Part shown: positions 25,980-34,527 of the stretch, one piece after another
Layout of the letters: each line of letters starts with the position of its first letter
Numbering within the stretch: the stretch's first letter is position 1
Origin: an uncultured Selenomonadales bacterium
Lineage (GTDB): Bacteria; Bacillota; Negativicutes; Selenomonadales; Selenomonadaceae
Reading direction: 5' to 3'
Assembly (NCBI GenBank): GCA_946407095.1
Contig: CAMJMR010000011.1
Span: 1 to 60,986 of the forward strand
Length of the DNA: 60,986 nt
Notes under the pieces: generated by a model
The model's input: the letters and a program-made list of their open reading frames with translations, nothing else
Told to the model about the DNA's origin: nothing
Databases searched by the model: none
Made by a program: the position numbers and the translations under genes

Positions 25980-26414
25980 TCACTCCTTGAAAATATCTTT
26001 GACGTATTGGCAAACCTGTTCGGGGGTAAAAATTTTAACGGCGTCGTCGGTAAAGCCTTCCATGTTGCGCGTAACGATAGCGTCAAAGTTATTCGACTTG
26101 GCGACGGCGTATTGAACAGAGTCCTCGAAGTCTTTCCAATCCAAATTCACCGCAAGATAAATGTCCTTGTGTGTCACTTTGACAACTTTTACTATCCGCA
26201 AAAATTTTCTGAGCAACGTCATAACCGCTTCGTGATTCTTCAAATGACGCTTGGCGATGTAGTAGATATCTGTGACGGTAGTTGCCGAAACGAATTCATT
26301 GATGCCGGCATTTTCAGTCAGCGAAATAACTTCGACGCTTGCCTCAAAGAAAGGTTCGCGCTCCAAGATGAAATCCAAAGCCACATTCGTATCAATCAGC
26401 AAGTTTAATGCCAT
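25980..26414 (-). CDS. PIN domain toxin
   Basis: Protein of 144 residues. The PIN fold acidic residues are visible: LLIDTNVALDFI at the start, TVTDIYYIA in the middle, and DFEDSVQYAVAK with FDAIVTRN near the end. Such proteins are RNases of VapC type. The upstream neighbour is a small acidic protein that overlaps it by 23 bases, as in toxin-antitoxin pairs. ATG at 26414 has GGAGG. Confidence 0.85.
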   Translation of the reverse strand: MALNLLIDTNVALDFILEREPFFEASVEVISLTENAGINEFVSATTVTDIYYIAKRHLKNHEAVMTLLRKFLRIVKVVKVTHKDIYLAVNLDWKDFEDSVQYAVAKSNNFDAIVTRNMEGFTDDAVKIFTPEQVCQYVKDIFKE

Positions 26415-26658
26415 AACGTTCCTCCAACCTTTCTCTGCGCCAATCGTCAAGGGTTTTCGACGGGTCTGCGCCCTTCAAGCAACCTGCGAGACTTTTGATA
26501 ATAGCCCGCCGCTCTTCGGGCGTCAGTTCTTTTTCTTCGTCAGTGGGCTGAATCAGGACTTCAACGAGCTGATTGTCGGCGTAGTCGGGCAGGTCGATTA
26601 TCCCTTTCAAGTCGCCCGCCGTCATTTCCTTGCGGACGGTTTTCAGTTCAGCTTTCAT
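26392..26658 (-). CDS. Antitoxin partner of the PIN toxin
   Basis: Protein of 88 residues, starting MKAELKTVRKEMTAGDL and ending in a charged helix WRRERLEERYGIKLAD. Size, order and overlap with the PIN gene fit an antitoxin. The DNA-binding family is not clear to me. GAGGAG lies before the ATG at 26658. Confidence 0.75.
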   Translation of the reverse strand: MKAELKTVRKEMTAGDLKGIIDLPDYADNQLVEVLIQPTDEEKELTPEERRAIIKSLAGCLKGADPSKTLDDWRRERLEERYGIKLAD

Positions 26659-26670
26659 GTTCAACACTCC

Positions 26671-27378
26671 TCAAAAACGAATGAAATTTTTCAGCTTGTC
26701 GACGGCGGTGTTGAGAATCAACGTCTCGTCGAAATTTATTTCCCGCAAAAATTTTTCAGCCAAAGCAAATTCGCCGACGCCCGAAGGATCATGCGCATCG
26801 GAACTGACGATTATCGGCACGGAAAATTTTTCGCACAAGGCGAGCATCGTCCTGTAATTTTCACGGCAATTAAGCCGCTTGTCCTCCTTGACGAACGAGC
26901 TGTTATTGACTTCCAAGGCAACGTGAAATTTTTTCGCGCCGTCAACCAGTCGTTCGTAATTCAGCGGCGTGTGGTCGTCGTCGGGGTGCGATACGAAAAA
27001 AACTTTTTCATTCGCCATGCAAGACAGCAGGTTATCGGTATTCTTTTCGCGCCCGACGTTTTCGTAGCACTGGACGTGAATGCCCGCAATGCCGAAGTCG
27101 AGCCTGTCGATAAGTTCCTGTTCCAAGTCGAGCGTGCCGTCGTTGAGTACGTCGATTTCGCAGCCGTGAATGATTTCTACGCCGTAAAGGGTGCGCGGAA
27201 TGACGACAAAGTTGCGGAAGTAAAACGGGTTAATCGCGCCGGGGATTTTGGGTCCGTGTTCGGCGAAGCCCAAAAGTTTCAAGCCGCGTTCGGAGGCAGC
27301 TTGCGCCATTTCGCGAATGGTGCCGTAAGCGTGTCCGCTGGCTATCGTGTGCGTGTGAATGTCCAGAATCAAATTCAT
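26671..27378 (-). CDS. PHP domain phosphoesterase
   Basis: Protein of 235 residues. The metal-binding motifs of the PHP family are visible: [15 protein letters not shown] at the start, [26 protein letters not shown] and IVSSDAHDP. This is the YcdX-like branch, with zinc-dependent phosphatase activity of uncertain substrate. The ATG overlaps the cysE stop. Confidence 0.9.
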   Translation of the reverse strand: MNLILDIHTHTIASGHAYGTIREMAQAASERGLKLLGFAEHGPKIPGAINPFYFRNFVVIPRTLYGVEIIHGCEIDVLNDGTLDLEQELIDRLDFGIAGIHVQCYENVGREKNTDNLLSCMANEKVFFVSHPDDDHTPLNYERLVDGAKKFHVALEVNNSSFVKEDKRLNCRENYRTMLALCEKFSVPIIVSSDAHDPSGVGEFALAEKFLREINFDETLILNTAVDKLKNFIRF

Positions 27379-28226
27379 TCCGTCACGTCCTTTGATAAGT
27401 TAATTTTTTTTTCGGTCAAAGCAACTTCGATAGACGACGTGCGCATTGCCTCCGCTGAAATTTCGGCCTTGGCGGCGGCAAGTTCCGTTTCCAATTCGCT
27501 TATGCGAGCCTCAAGCCGCTGAATCTGTCGCAGGGCAACTTCAATCATTTCGCGGTCGGGGTCGGGCAAAACGTCATGATTCAAGTCGACGTCGATTTCC
27601 TCCATCAGCTCTGCGCGGACGTGAGGGTCGTTGGCGTCGTAGCCGCGCGCTCTGCACAATTCGGCAACGGCTTCGCGATATTCCTCCTCGTTGTGAATGC
27701 GCTTGCCGTGCAGGACGACGACTCTGCCGGGAATGCCGACAACCGTCGCGTGAGGCGGCACCTCCTTAAGCACGACGGAACCCGCGCCGATTTTGGCATG
27801 GTCGCCCACTTTGAACGAGCCGAGAACCTTCGCGCCCGTCGCCACCACGACGTTGTTGCCGATTGTCGGGTGACGCTTGCCCTTTTCCTTGCCCGTCCCG
27901 CCGAGCGTCACGCCTTGATAAAGCGTCACGTTCTTGCCGAGTTCCGCCGTTTCGCCTATGACGATGCCCGTCCCGTGGTCGATAAAAAGTCCGTCGCCGA
28001 TTGTCGCGCCGGGATGAATCTCAATGCCCGTCAAGAATCGGCAGAAGTTCGATACCAGCCGCGCAGAGACAATCCAGCCGCGCGTGAAGAGGGCGTGCGA
28101 AATTCTGTGCAACCAAATCGCGTGCAGTCCCGAATAGCACAGGACGACTTCCAAAACGCTTTTTGCCGCAGGGTCGCGCTCAAAGATAACGCGAATGTCT
28201 TTCTTGATGCGCGAAAAAAATTTCAT
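27375..28226 (-). CDS. cysE: Serine O-acetyltransferase
   Basis: Makes O-acetylserine from serine and acetyl-CoA, the first step of cysteine synthesis. The protein has 283 residues. It shows the left-handed beta-helix hexapeptides with [21 protein letters not shown] and [14 protein letters not shown]. The C-terminal extension (about 60 residues) ends in a coiled coil ([19 protein letters not shown]), longer than in the typical EpsC form. It is coupled to PHP downstream and follows ispF by 23 bases. Confidence 0.94.
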   Translation of the reverse strand: MKFFSRIKKDIRVIFERDPAAKSVLEVVLCYSGLHAIWLHRISHALFTRGWIVSARLVSNFCRFLTGIEIHPGATIGDGLFIDHGTGIVIGETAELGKNVTLYQGVTLGGTGKEKGKRHPTIGNNVVVATGAKVLGSFKVGDHAKIGAGSVVLKEVPPHATVVGIPGRVVVLHGKRIHNEEEYREAVAELCRARGYDANDPHVRAELMEEIDVDLNHDVLPDPDREMIEVALRQIQRLEARISELETELAAAKAEISAEAMRTSSIEVALTEKKINLSKDVTE

Positions 28227-28249
28227 TGCCGCTCCACCTCGACCGCCGA

Positions 28250-28720
28250 TTATTTTTCCAAACTTGCCACTGCGTATGCCGATATGCCCTGCTCGGTGCC
28301 CGTGAAGCCCAAACCTTCCTCGGTCTTCGCCTTTACGCTCACCGCGTCCAGTTCGATGTTCAAAACTTTCGCCAGCCGTTCGCGCATTGATAAAATATGC
28401 GGCGCAAGTTTCGGACGTTGCGCCACGATTATCGAATCGATGTTGCCGACCGTGTAGCCCTTCGCCGCAAGCAGCGCGCAGGTTTTCTTCAGCAAGTCGA
28501 CGCTTGAAACGTCTTTGAACTCCGCCGTCATGGGGAAGTGCTGTCCTATGTCGCCGAGCGTCGCCGCGCCCAGCAATGCGTCTATTATCGCGTGAATCAG
28601 GACGTCGCCGTCGGAATGCGCCTCAAGTCCAAGCGAATGCTCAATTTCGACGCCGCCCAATATCAATTTCCTGTTCGGCACGAGTTTGTGCACGTCGTAG
28701 CCGATACCGAATCGAATCAT
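28250..28720 (-). CDS. ispF: 2-C-methyl-D-erythritol 2,4-cyclodiphosphate synthase
   Basis: Non-mevalonate isoprenoid pathway enzyme of 156 residues. The metal ligands are in GIGYDVHKL and the HSDGD loop is in [14 protein letters not shown]. Downstream of ispD as usual. An ancestral ATGA overlap with ispD can still be read: the displaced ispD 3' end abuts this start codon. Confidence 0.97.
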   Translation of the reverse strand: MIRFGIGYDVHKLVPNRKLILGGVEIEHSLGLEAHSDGDVLIHAIIDALLGAATLGDIGQHFPMTAEFKDVSSVDLLKKTCALLAAKGYTVGNIDSIIVAQRPKLAPHILSMRERLAKVLNIELDAVSVKAKTEEGLGFTGTEQGISAYAVASLEK

Positions 28721-28740
28721 TTAATTTCGCCTCTTAGTAA

Positions 28741-28950
28741 AGTTTCAGCGACGCTCAAGTCTTCGGGCGGCCGCTTTAAAAGCGGCGGAACAGCAAACGC
28801 GCTTTGCCGTTCGATAACTTCAGCCACTCGCCGCGGCCGCTTTAAAAGCGGCGGAACAGCAAACGCGCTTTGCCGTTCGATAACTTCAGCCACTCGCCGC
28901 GCTTCAACGTTTTAATAAAAAAGTTTCAGCAACGCTCAAGTCTTCGGGCG
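28741..28950. repeat. Two palindromic elements with duplicated ispD 3' end
   Basis: Two identical 66-base units (28769-28834 and 28835-28900) each start with GGCCGCTTTAAAAGCGGC GGAACAG and end with CACTCGCCGC. Bases 28741-28769 repeat 28922-28950 of ispD with one mismatch. The left copy, read on the minus strand, continues in frame as ETLLRGEIK and stops with ATGA into ispF, so it looks like the original gene end. Confidence 0.92.
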
Positions 28951-29584
28951 TCGTGATTTTTATGTTGTCGTAGCCGCTCTTCACGACTTTGACTTTCGCG
29001 CCGAGCCGTTCGACCAAGCTTGCGTCGTCCGTGCCCAAAAATTTTTCTGCCTGCGCCTGCGCGTATGCTTGCAATAAAATTTCGCGCTTGAAGCCTTGCG
29101 GCGTCTGCACCGAGACCAAATCCCTGCGCGGCGGCGTCTGCTTGACGAAGCCCTCCGCGTCGACGATTTTGATTGTGTCCTTCGACGGGACTGCCGCTAT
29201 CGCTCCGCCGAATGCCTCTGCCGCGTCGATAACGTCGTTGATTGTCCGCGCAGAGATTAGCGGGCGTGCCGCGTCGTGCACCAAAATTATTTCGGCGTCG
29301 TCGGGCAAAAGTTTCAAGCCGTTCGCGATTGAATATTGCCGCTCGCTGCCGCCGACCGTCACGCGCCACGGTTTGAGCCCTTCCGTCGATGACAAAAGCC
29401 TTTCGACCGTTTCGACTTCATGCGACGCCACGACAACGATTAAAAAGTTCACGCGCTCGACTCGCGAAAAAGTTTTCAGCGTCCGAATCAAAATCGGCTC
29501 GCCTGCCAAAGCCAAAAGATTTTTATTGACGCCGCCGCCCATGCGCACGCTTGAGCCCGCCGCCGGAAAAATCGCCGTAACCAT
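28904..29584 (-). CDS. ispD: 2-C-methyl-D-erythritol 4-phosphate cytidylyltransferase
   Basis: Adds CMP to methylerythritol phosphate. The protein has 226 residues. The nucleotide-binding start is IFPAAGSSVRMGGGVNKNLL, followed by VHDAARPLIS and the typical TPQGFKR. The current C-terminus (ETFLLKR) is set by the inserted element, the older one being ETLLRGEIK. It starts directly after the HAD gene. Confidence 0.96.
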   Translation of the reverse strand: MVTAIFPAAGSSVRMGGGVNKNLLALAGEPILIRTLKTFSRVERVNFLIVVVASHEVETVERLLSSTEGLKPWRVTVGGSERQYSIANGLKLLPDDAEIILVHDAARPLISARTINDVIDAAEAFGGAIAAVPSKDTIKIVDAEGFVKQTPPRRDLVSVQTPQGFKREILLQAYAQAQAEKFLGTDDASLVERLGAKVKVVKSGYDNIKITTPEDLSVAETFLLKR

Positions 29585-29585
29585 G

Positions 29586-30392
29586 TCAAATCAGCCCGTA
29601 AGCGATGAGCCGCCGAATGCCGACCAATACGCCCGCCTCGTCGTTGCTCGTCGTCTCGAACTTGGAAATGCGTTTCAAATCGGGGTGCGCGTTTGCCATA
29701 GCGAAGGGATAGCCGACTTCCTGAAGCATTTCAAAATCGTTGAGGTAATCGCCGAACGCCGCGCACTCTTCGGGCTTGAAGTTCATGACGCGCTGAATAT
29801 TTTTGACGGCCTCGCCCTTGTTGATGTTCGGCGACATCACGTCGACCCAATAATCAGAGCTTAGGACGATTTTCAAGCCGTCACAGCTCGGCGCAAGTTT
29901 ATCGTAAATATTTTCCTTTGAGTGACCAGTTGCGTCGAAGAAGGCAAGCTTGAGCGGAATGTCGTCAAGCGTGTTGAAGTCGTCGACAACGCCGTTGTGT
30001 GTGTAATATTTTTCAAGCTCGAAGCGGAATTCGGGGACGTCCTGCTCGCGGCGCAGGTAGGCATCCTTTTTGCCGCAGTAGACGCGCAGAATGTCTTCGC
30101 CCAAAGATTCGCTCGCCGCCAAAACTTTTCGTGCCGCCTCGAAGCCGATGGGGCTGCTGAAAATTTCTTTGCCCTTGTACATGACAAGCGTCCCGTTCTC
30201 GGCAAGGAACAAAAATTCGTCGCGATAGTCCTCGAATGAGCGCAGCAACGAAAAATATTGTCTGCCGCTGGCGGGCGCGAAGATGACATTGCGGCGTTTG
30301 AGTTCGGCCATTGCCTCCGCGAAGCCTTCGGGCAATTTGTTCTCGCTCGTCAAAAGCGTACCGTCCATGTCGGAAAAAATTATCTTGACCAT
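29586..30392 (-). CDS. Cof-type HAD hydrolase
   Basis: Protein of 268 residues. HAD motif I is FSDMDGTLLTSENKLP and motif IV is AFGDYLNDFEML, followed by YPFAMANAHPDLK. The cap is of the Cof/YidA (C2B) type, so it is a phosphatase, probably of sugar phosphates or FMN-like compounds. It is the first gene of a long minus-strand operon. AGGAGGCAGAGCA lies before the ATG, and a promoter sits at 30421-30449. Confidence 0.88.
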   Translation of the reverse strand: MVKIIFSDMDGTLLTSENKLPEGFAEAMAELKRRNVIFAPASGRQYFSLLRSFEDYRDEFLFLAENGTLVMYKGKEIFSSPIGFEAARKVLAASESLGEDILRVYCGKKDAYLRREQDVPEFRFELEKYYTHNGVVDDFNTLDDIPLKLAFFDATGHSKENIYDKLAPSCDGLKIVLSSDYWVDVMSPNINKGEAVKNIQRVMNFKPEECAAFGDYLNDFEMLQEVGYPFAMANAHPDLKRISKFETTSNDEAGVLVGIRRLIAYGLI

Positions 30393-30420
30393 TGCTCTGC
30401 CTCCTAAAAATTATGTGGCG

Positions 30421-30449
30421 ATTGTATCACGCGCAAGATTTAATTGCAA
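30421..30449 (-). promoter_or_regulatory. Promoter of the HAD-ispD-ispF-cysE operon
   Basis: On the minus strand TTGCAA (30444-30449), a 17-base spacer and TACAAT (30421-30426) precede the HAD start at 30392. Confidence 0.6.
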
Positions 30450-30546
30450 AATTCGCGGCGGCATTTTGGAAGCGGTAGCAATTCGCGTTCCTGTATGCTA
30501 AGATACGATTCGGTTTTCAAATTTCGTTTCGCTTATGGTGAACTCT

Positions 30547-31311
30547 ATGGACAAAAAAATTTTCTTAATCGCGGGTACGGAGGACGGGCGCAAACTCGCC
30601 GAATGCCTCCTTGGGCGCGGCTTCGACGTGACGGCGTCGGTTGTCAGCGATTACGGGCGCAAGCTGCTCGAAACCTGCGCGGGCGTCAAAATCAACGACA
30701 AGCCTCTCGACCGCAACGACCTGGAAAAAATTTTGCGGGCGGGCAATTTTTCTGTCGTCGTCGACGCAAGCCACCCCTACGCCCAAAACGTTTCCGCCAA
30801 TGCCGTTTCAGCCGCGCAAGCCGCGCAGATTCCCTACGTGCGCTACGAACGGGCGGAGGTTGCCTTCGACTACGAAAAAATTTTTCACGTCGACGGTTAC
30901 GAGGCGGCGGCTCTCAAGGCGTCCGAATTCGGCAAAAATATTTTTCTCACGACGGGCAGCCGCAACTTGAAAATTTTCGTCGACCTGCTCAAGGATTGCA
31001 ACTTGACCGTGCGCGTCCTGCCGACCGCCGACGTCTTGGCGCAATGTGAAGCTTTGGGCTTGACGCCGAAACAAATCGTCGCCATGCAAGGAGCTTTTTC
31101 CGTCGAACTCAATGCCGCACTGTTCCGGCACGCGGGCGCGGAGGTTATCGTCACGAAGAACAGCGGGCAAATCGGCGGCGCAGATACGAAACTCGCGGCG
31201 GCTAAGCTTTTGAACTTGCCCGTCGTCATGATTGACCGCCCGAAGATTTTTTACCCGAACTTGGCCGCGACCTTTGACGACGTTTTGAAATTTTTGGAGG
31301 AGATTAAATGA
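30547..31311 (+). CDS. cobK: Precorrin-6A / cobalt-precorrin-6A reductase
   Basis: Reduces the precorrin-6A macrocycle with NADPH in cobalamin synthesis. The protein has 254 residues. It begins with IFLIAGTEDGRKLAECLL, a Rossmann start, and has VVDASHPYA and FLTTGSRNLKIF, typical of CbiJ/CobK. No other cobalamin gene is in the window. ATG 30547 is chosen over ATG 30535 because GGTG precedes it; either is possible. Confidence 0.9.
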   Translation: MDKKIFLIAGTEDGRKLAECLLGRGFDVTASVVSDYGRKLLETCAGVKINDKPLDRNDLEKILRAGNFSVVVDASHPYAQNVSANAVSAAQAAQIPYVRYERAEVAFDYEKIFHVDGYEAAALKASEFGKNIFLTTGSRNLKIFVDLLKDCNLTVRVLPTADVLAQCEALGLTPKQIVAMQGAFSVELNAALFRHAGAEVIVTKNSGQIGGADTKLAAAKLLNLPVVMIDRPKIFYPNLAATFDDVLKFLEEIK

Positions 31312-32096
31312 AAACTTGCACCGTTCAAGCCGCAGCCGATGCCGTCAATCGCCTCGCGCCGCGCAAACTCGCCGAAGAGTGGGATAATCCCGGACTGTTA
31401 ATCGGCGATCCGTCAGCTGAAGTCAAAAAAATTTTCGTCTGCCTCGACGTGCTCGACGATAAAATTTCGGCGGCTGTCGAACTCGGCGCGCAGTTAATCG
31501 TTGCTCACCACCCGCTGATTTTCCGCGCGATTAAGAACGTCCGCTTCGACTTGCCGCTCGGCAAAAAAATTTCTCGGCTCATCAAAGGCAATGTGGCGGT
31601 TTTCGCGGCGCACACGAACTTGGACAGCGCGGCGGGCGGCGTCAATGACGTGTTGGCTCGCAAGCTGGGGCTCGGCGACGTGAAACCTTTCGACGACGAA
31701 GAAATTTCTATGGGACGGCTCGGCACGCTCGAAACGCCGATGACTGCCGCCGAATTCGCTCGCCACGTGAAAGCCGCTCTAAACGCCGACAACGTCCGAC
31801 TTGTCGACGCGGGCGACTTCAAAATCAGCAAGGTTGGACTTTGCGGCGGCGCGGGCGCAGATTTCATTCAGAAGGCAAAATTTTTCGGGGCGCAAGCGTT
31901 CGTGACGGGCGACGTTAAATATCACGAGGCTCAAGCAGCGGTCGAAAGCGGGATTCACGTCGTCGACGCGGGTCACTTCGCCACGGAATTTCCGATTGTT
32001 CACGAGTTGGCGGAATATCTGCGTGAGGAGCTGAAAAATTTCGACGTTGAAGTTATCGAAGACACGACGGCAAAAGATTTCTTCACGACGGTTTAA
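31308..32096 (+). CDS. Nif3-like dinuclear metal centre protein
   Basis: Protein of 262 residues of the Nif3/YbgI family (also named GTP cyclohydrolase 1 type 2 homolog). Metal ligands are visible in IVAHHPLIFRAI and FAAHTNLDSA, and near the end in VVDAGHFATE. Function is not settled. The ATG overlaps the cobK stop by four bases. The last 70 bases of the gene are duplicated downstream. Confidence 0.93.
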   Translation: MKTCTVQAAADAVNRLAPRKLAEEWDNPGLLIGDPSAEVKKIFVCLDVLDDKISAAVELGAQLIVAHHPLIFRAIKNVRFDLPLGKKISRLIKGNVAVFAAHTNLDSAAGGVNDVLARKLGLGDVKPFDDEEISMGRLGTLETPMTAAEFARHVKAALNADNVRLVDAGDFKISKVGLCGGAGADFIQKAKFFGAQAFVTGDVKYHEAQAAVESGIHVVDAGHFATEFPIVHELAEYLREELKNFDVEVIEDTTAKDFFTTV

Positions 32097-32273
32097 GCGC
32101 GGCGAGTGGCTGAAGTTATCGGACGTTGAGGCGCGTTATCTGTTCTGCCGCTTCTAAAGCGGCCGCGGGGAGCTGAAAACATTCGACGTTGAAGTTATCG
32201 AAGACACGACGGCAAAAGATTTCTTCACGACGGTTTAAGCGCGGCGAGTGGCTGAAGTTATCGGACGTTGCAA
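32028..32273. repeat. Palindromic element with duplicated Nif3 3' end
   Basis: Bases 32028-32131 and 32170-32273 are copies (two mismatches, offset 142) that contain the last codons of the Nif3 gene, its stop and an element tail GCGCGGCGAGTGGCTGAAG. Between them is the element head with GCCGCTTCTAAAGCGGC (32147-32163). The copy at 32170 has no start and is not a gene. Confidence 0.9.
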
Positions 32274-32460
32274 GGGACAGAGGCCGCCAAGGATGGCGGG
32301 CAACGGCGAATGCGCGAGGCATGAGGTTTGCATTCGGATAGCGCGTTGAAAGTCGTTGACGGCTTAGGGGTGGATGCCGCGTCCACGCTGTTCCCCCGCT
32401 TTTAAAGCGGGTCTTTCTTCGTTGAAAGAAAGTAGATATAAAACGTCTTGACTTAAAGCC
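32262..32460 (+). mobile_element. MITE fragment
   Basis: GACGTTGCAAGGGACAGAGG and GCCGCCAAGGATGGCGG match the left part of the MITE at 33257. A stretch CTTTCTTCGTTGAAAGAAAGTAG (about 32408-32434) matches the right part of copy 1. The ends are missing. It is fused to the palindromic element on its left. No gene lies between 32097 and 32514. Confidence 0.6.
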
Positions 32461-32514
32461 GACTTGAACTGCTAAACTTGTGCGGGAAAATTTTTTCGGT
32501 CGGAGTTGATTGGT

Positions 32515-32871
32515 ATGACGATTGGCGAAGTCAGCGAGAAATACGAAATGACGACGGACACGCTCAGGTACTACGAGAGGATCGGGCTGATACCGCCGGT
32601 GCCGCGCAAGAAAAATGGGATTCGCGATTACGACGAGCAGGCGTGCAAGTGGGTTAGTTTCGTCAAGTGCATGAGGAGCGCGGGCGTGCAAATCGAGCCG
32701 TTGATTGAGTACGTTGCGCTGTTGCAGGCGAACACGGGCATTGAGCGGCGCAAAAACATTCTAATCGAGCAGCGGGCGCGTCTCCAAAAGCAGGAAGAAC
32801 ACTTGCGCGCAACGATTGAGCGGCTCGACTACAAAATCGACCACTACGAAGAACTTTTTGCGAAGCGTTAA
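32515..32871 (+). CDS. MerR family transcriptional regulator
   Basis: Protein of 118 residues. The helix-turn-helix and wing read MTIGEVSEKYEMTTDTLRYYERIGLIPPV, followed by a coiled-coil dimer helix to the C-terminus. No metal-binding cysteine pair is at the end (one cysteine only in the dimer helix), so it is not a MerR/CueR metal sensor but closer to the AdhR/YfmP type. GGAG is nine bases before the ATG. No target gene is obvious in its surroundings. Confidence 0.9.
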   Translation: MTIGEVSEKYEMTTDTLRYYERIGLIPPVPRKKNGIRDYDEQACKWVSFVKCMRSAGVQIEPLIEYVALLQANTGIERRKNILIEQRARLQKQEEHLRATIERLDYKIDHYEELFAKR

Positions 32872-32884
32872 AACTTTTTCAATC

Positions 32885-32916
32885 GGTCTCGTTCAAAAGA
32901 CGAGGCTGTTTTTTTT
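32885..32916 (+). terminator. Terminator of the merR-type gene
   Basis: GTCTCGT-TCAAAAG-ACGAGGC with a following T run (32909-32916), 14 bases after the stop codon. Confidence 0.7.
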
Positions 32917-32938
32917 GGCGGATAATGTAAGGTATTTC

Positions 32939-33205
32939 TCAAGAGAGGCGGCAAAATGGGCTTTGACAGACGGCAATCAAATTTCTGACGGCATGCAACA
33001 AAATTTCATCGACGCACTTGAAAGCGGAAGTCATCGGCGTCTTCGGGTCGACGACTTCCAAAAGTTTATCGTTGCGAATTTTTATGACGGCGTCGGCGCA
33101 TTCGGACAGCTTTTTCAAGGCGGCGTCGGCTTTGGCAGTTCGTTTCAAGCCTTCAAAAGTATAAGGACGAGTGACGACCGCAATCGTCAACGCGCCGAAT
33201 CGTCC
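32939..33205 (-). pseudogene. ftsZ fragment
   Basis: The frame reads GALTIAVVTRPYTFEG, then DAVIKIRNDKLLEVVD and FKCVDEILLHAVRNLIAV, which match the central part of FtsZ (after the GTP-binding domain). Neither the tubulin signature GGGTGTG nor the rest is present, and the end is unrelated. The upstream side is cut by a palindromic stem at about 33225-33256, next to the MITE. It is a leftover, and the functional ftsZ must be elsewhere. Confidence 0.75.
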
Positions 33206-33256
33206 GATAAAGGAAACGTTATCGCCGCGCCAGAACGCAACGCTAGCGCATTGCTA

Positions 33257-33522
33257 GGGTCTGTTGGTAAATTAACGAAGACGTTGCAAGGGACAGAGGC
33301 CGCCAAGGATGGCGGCCGCCGGCAACAAAAACATGGAAGTTTTTTTGCCGGCACAAGCGGCTTCGGGTTGCGCGGACGCTGGACAAGTGATCGGTTTCCG
33401 CCCCTGCGAGGGGTCTTTTCTTTTGCAACTTTTCTTTGGACAAGCAAAGAAAAGTTGATTCTAAATACAAAAGGTATCGAAACGCCGAATCAGAATCACC
33501 AATTCAATTTACCAACAGCCCC
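33257..33522 (+). mobile_element. MITE copy 2
   Basis: 266 bp from GGGTCTGTTGGTAAATT to its imperfect complement, flanked by TA on both sides (33255-33256 and 33523-33524). It differs from copy 3 at only three positions. Inside are a strong hairpin GGCCGCCAAGGATGGCGGCC and an AT-rich right part. Apparent reading frames within it are not conserved as proteins in copy 1. Confidence 0.9.
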
Positions 33523-33534
33523 TAGTTGTACCGT

Positions 33535-33630
33535 TCATTTTATCGTGACGAGCGTCAAGCCCGAATCAATCATGTGATTCACAGCGTTGAGCTCGCCGTT
33601 GCCCACGCTGACGACTTCCAAATTTTTCAT
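33535..33630 (-). CDS. Small open reading frame, unknown or truncated
   Basis: 31 codons, MKNLEVVSVGNGELNAVNHM and on, with GGAGGTTTAACGCCCT before the ATG. It directly follows the amidohydrolase gene and ends 12 bases before the MITE. It may be the start of a longer gene cut by the MITE. I do not recognise it. Confidence 0.4.
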   Translation of the reverse strand: MKNLEVVSVGNGELNAVNHMIDSGLTLVTIK

Positions 33631-33636
33631 AGGGCG

Positions 33637-34485
33637 TTAAACCTCCAACAGGCGTTGCGCGTTGCCGCCGAGGATTTTGGCTTTGTCGACGGTAGCAAGC
33701 GGCAAGACATTCACGAAGGCAAGCGAATCCTTTTGCGAAGACCACGGGCTGTCCGTCCCGAATAAAATCCTGTCCGCGCCGAAGACTTCAACGAACGTCA
33801 TGAACTGCGCGGCGTCTAAAAGCTTCAAGTCAGCTGGCTCCCAATGGCTGTCATTGCGCGGAATGATTTTGCCCGTCGAAAAGGCCGTGTCGATGAAAAC
33901 TTTCGTGTCGCCCAAAATTTTTAGAACGTCGTCCCAATTTTTCCAGCCGCCCATGTGCGCAAGCACGAATTTGAAATCGCCGACCTCCTCGACGACATGC
34001 CGCGCCATTTGCGGCGAACACCTGACAACTCCCGGAAAACCTATGTCAAGCCCGGCGTGTGCCACGACGATTAAATCCAGCTCCGCCGCGCAATACAGCA
34101 CGCGCAAAAATTTCACGTCGTCAAGGTTCGCGTCTTGATAAACGGGATGAATTTTGATACCCTTTAGCCCGCGATTTTTCACGCGGCGCAATTCCTCGCG
34201 ATAGTTGACGTAATCGGGGTGAATGCAGCCCAATGAAAAAATCCCCGCCTCGCCGAAACGTTCATTGAGCGCGGCGGCCGACGAATTTATTTTCTCGACT
34301 TGGCCGGTGTTCGTCGCTACGGGCAGGATAACCGACAAATCAATCTGCGCGGCGTCCATTGAGCTTTGCAGACCGCGCAGGGTGCCGTCCGTGAAGGCGG
34401 GCGTGCGGCTTATGCGGCTTAGCTTGTCGATGACGGCGGCTGAAATTTTTTCGGGGAAATTGTGCGTGTGGAAGTCGATAATCAT
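33637..34485 (-). CDS. Amidohydrolase family metal-dependent hydrolase
   Basis: Protein of 282 residues of the amidohydrolase-2 type (PF04909). Metal-binding DFHTH opens the protein. GLKGIKIHPVYQD, VVAHAGLD, FVLAHMGG and ILFGTDSPW follow in the family order. Substrate unknown. It is transcribed away from the symporter, with 42 bases between their starts, so the two may share regulation. Confidence 0.88.
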   Translation of the reverse strand: MIIDFHTHNFPEKISAAVIDKLSRISRTPAFTDGTLRGLQSSMDAAQIDLSVILPVATNTGQVEKINSSAAALNERFGEAGIFSLGCIHPDYVNYREELRRVKNRGLKGIKIHPVYQDANLDDVKFLRVLYCAAELDLIVVAHAGLDIGFPGVVRCSPQMARHVVEEVGDFKFVLAHMGGWKNWDDVLKILGDTKVFIDTAFSTGKIIPRNDSHWEPADLKLLDAAQFMTFVEVFGADRILFGTDSPWSSQKDSLAFVNVLPLATVDKAKILGGNAQRLLEV

Positions 34486-34527
34486 GGCAGGTCAACTCCT
34501 TAAGTTTTGCGTGGAGGTTTTGTTTCG

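Noticed and set aside
28769-28900. CRISPR-like array
   Set aside because: Two 66-base units follow each other without spacers; they are palindromic elements.
32170-32273. Second Nif3 gene start
   Set aside because: Only the last codons of the gene are present, as a duplication without a start.
33243-33470. Reading frames inside the MITE copies
   Set aside because: The same frame is present in copies 2 and 3 only because they are nearly identical; it is not kept in copy 1 and has no ribosome site.
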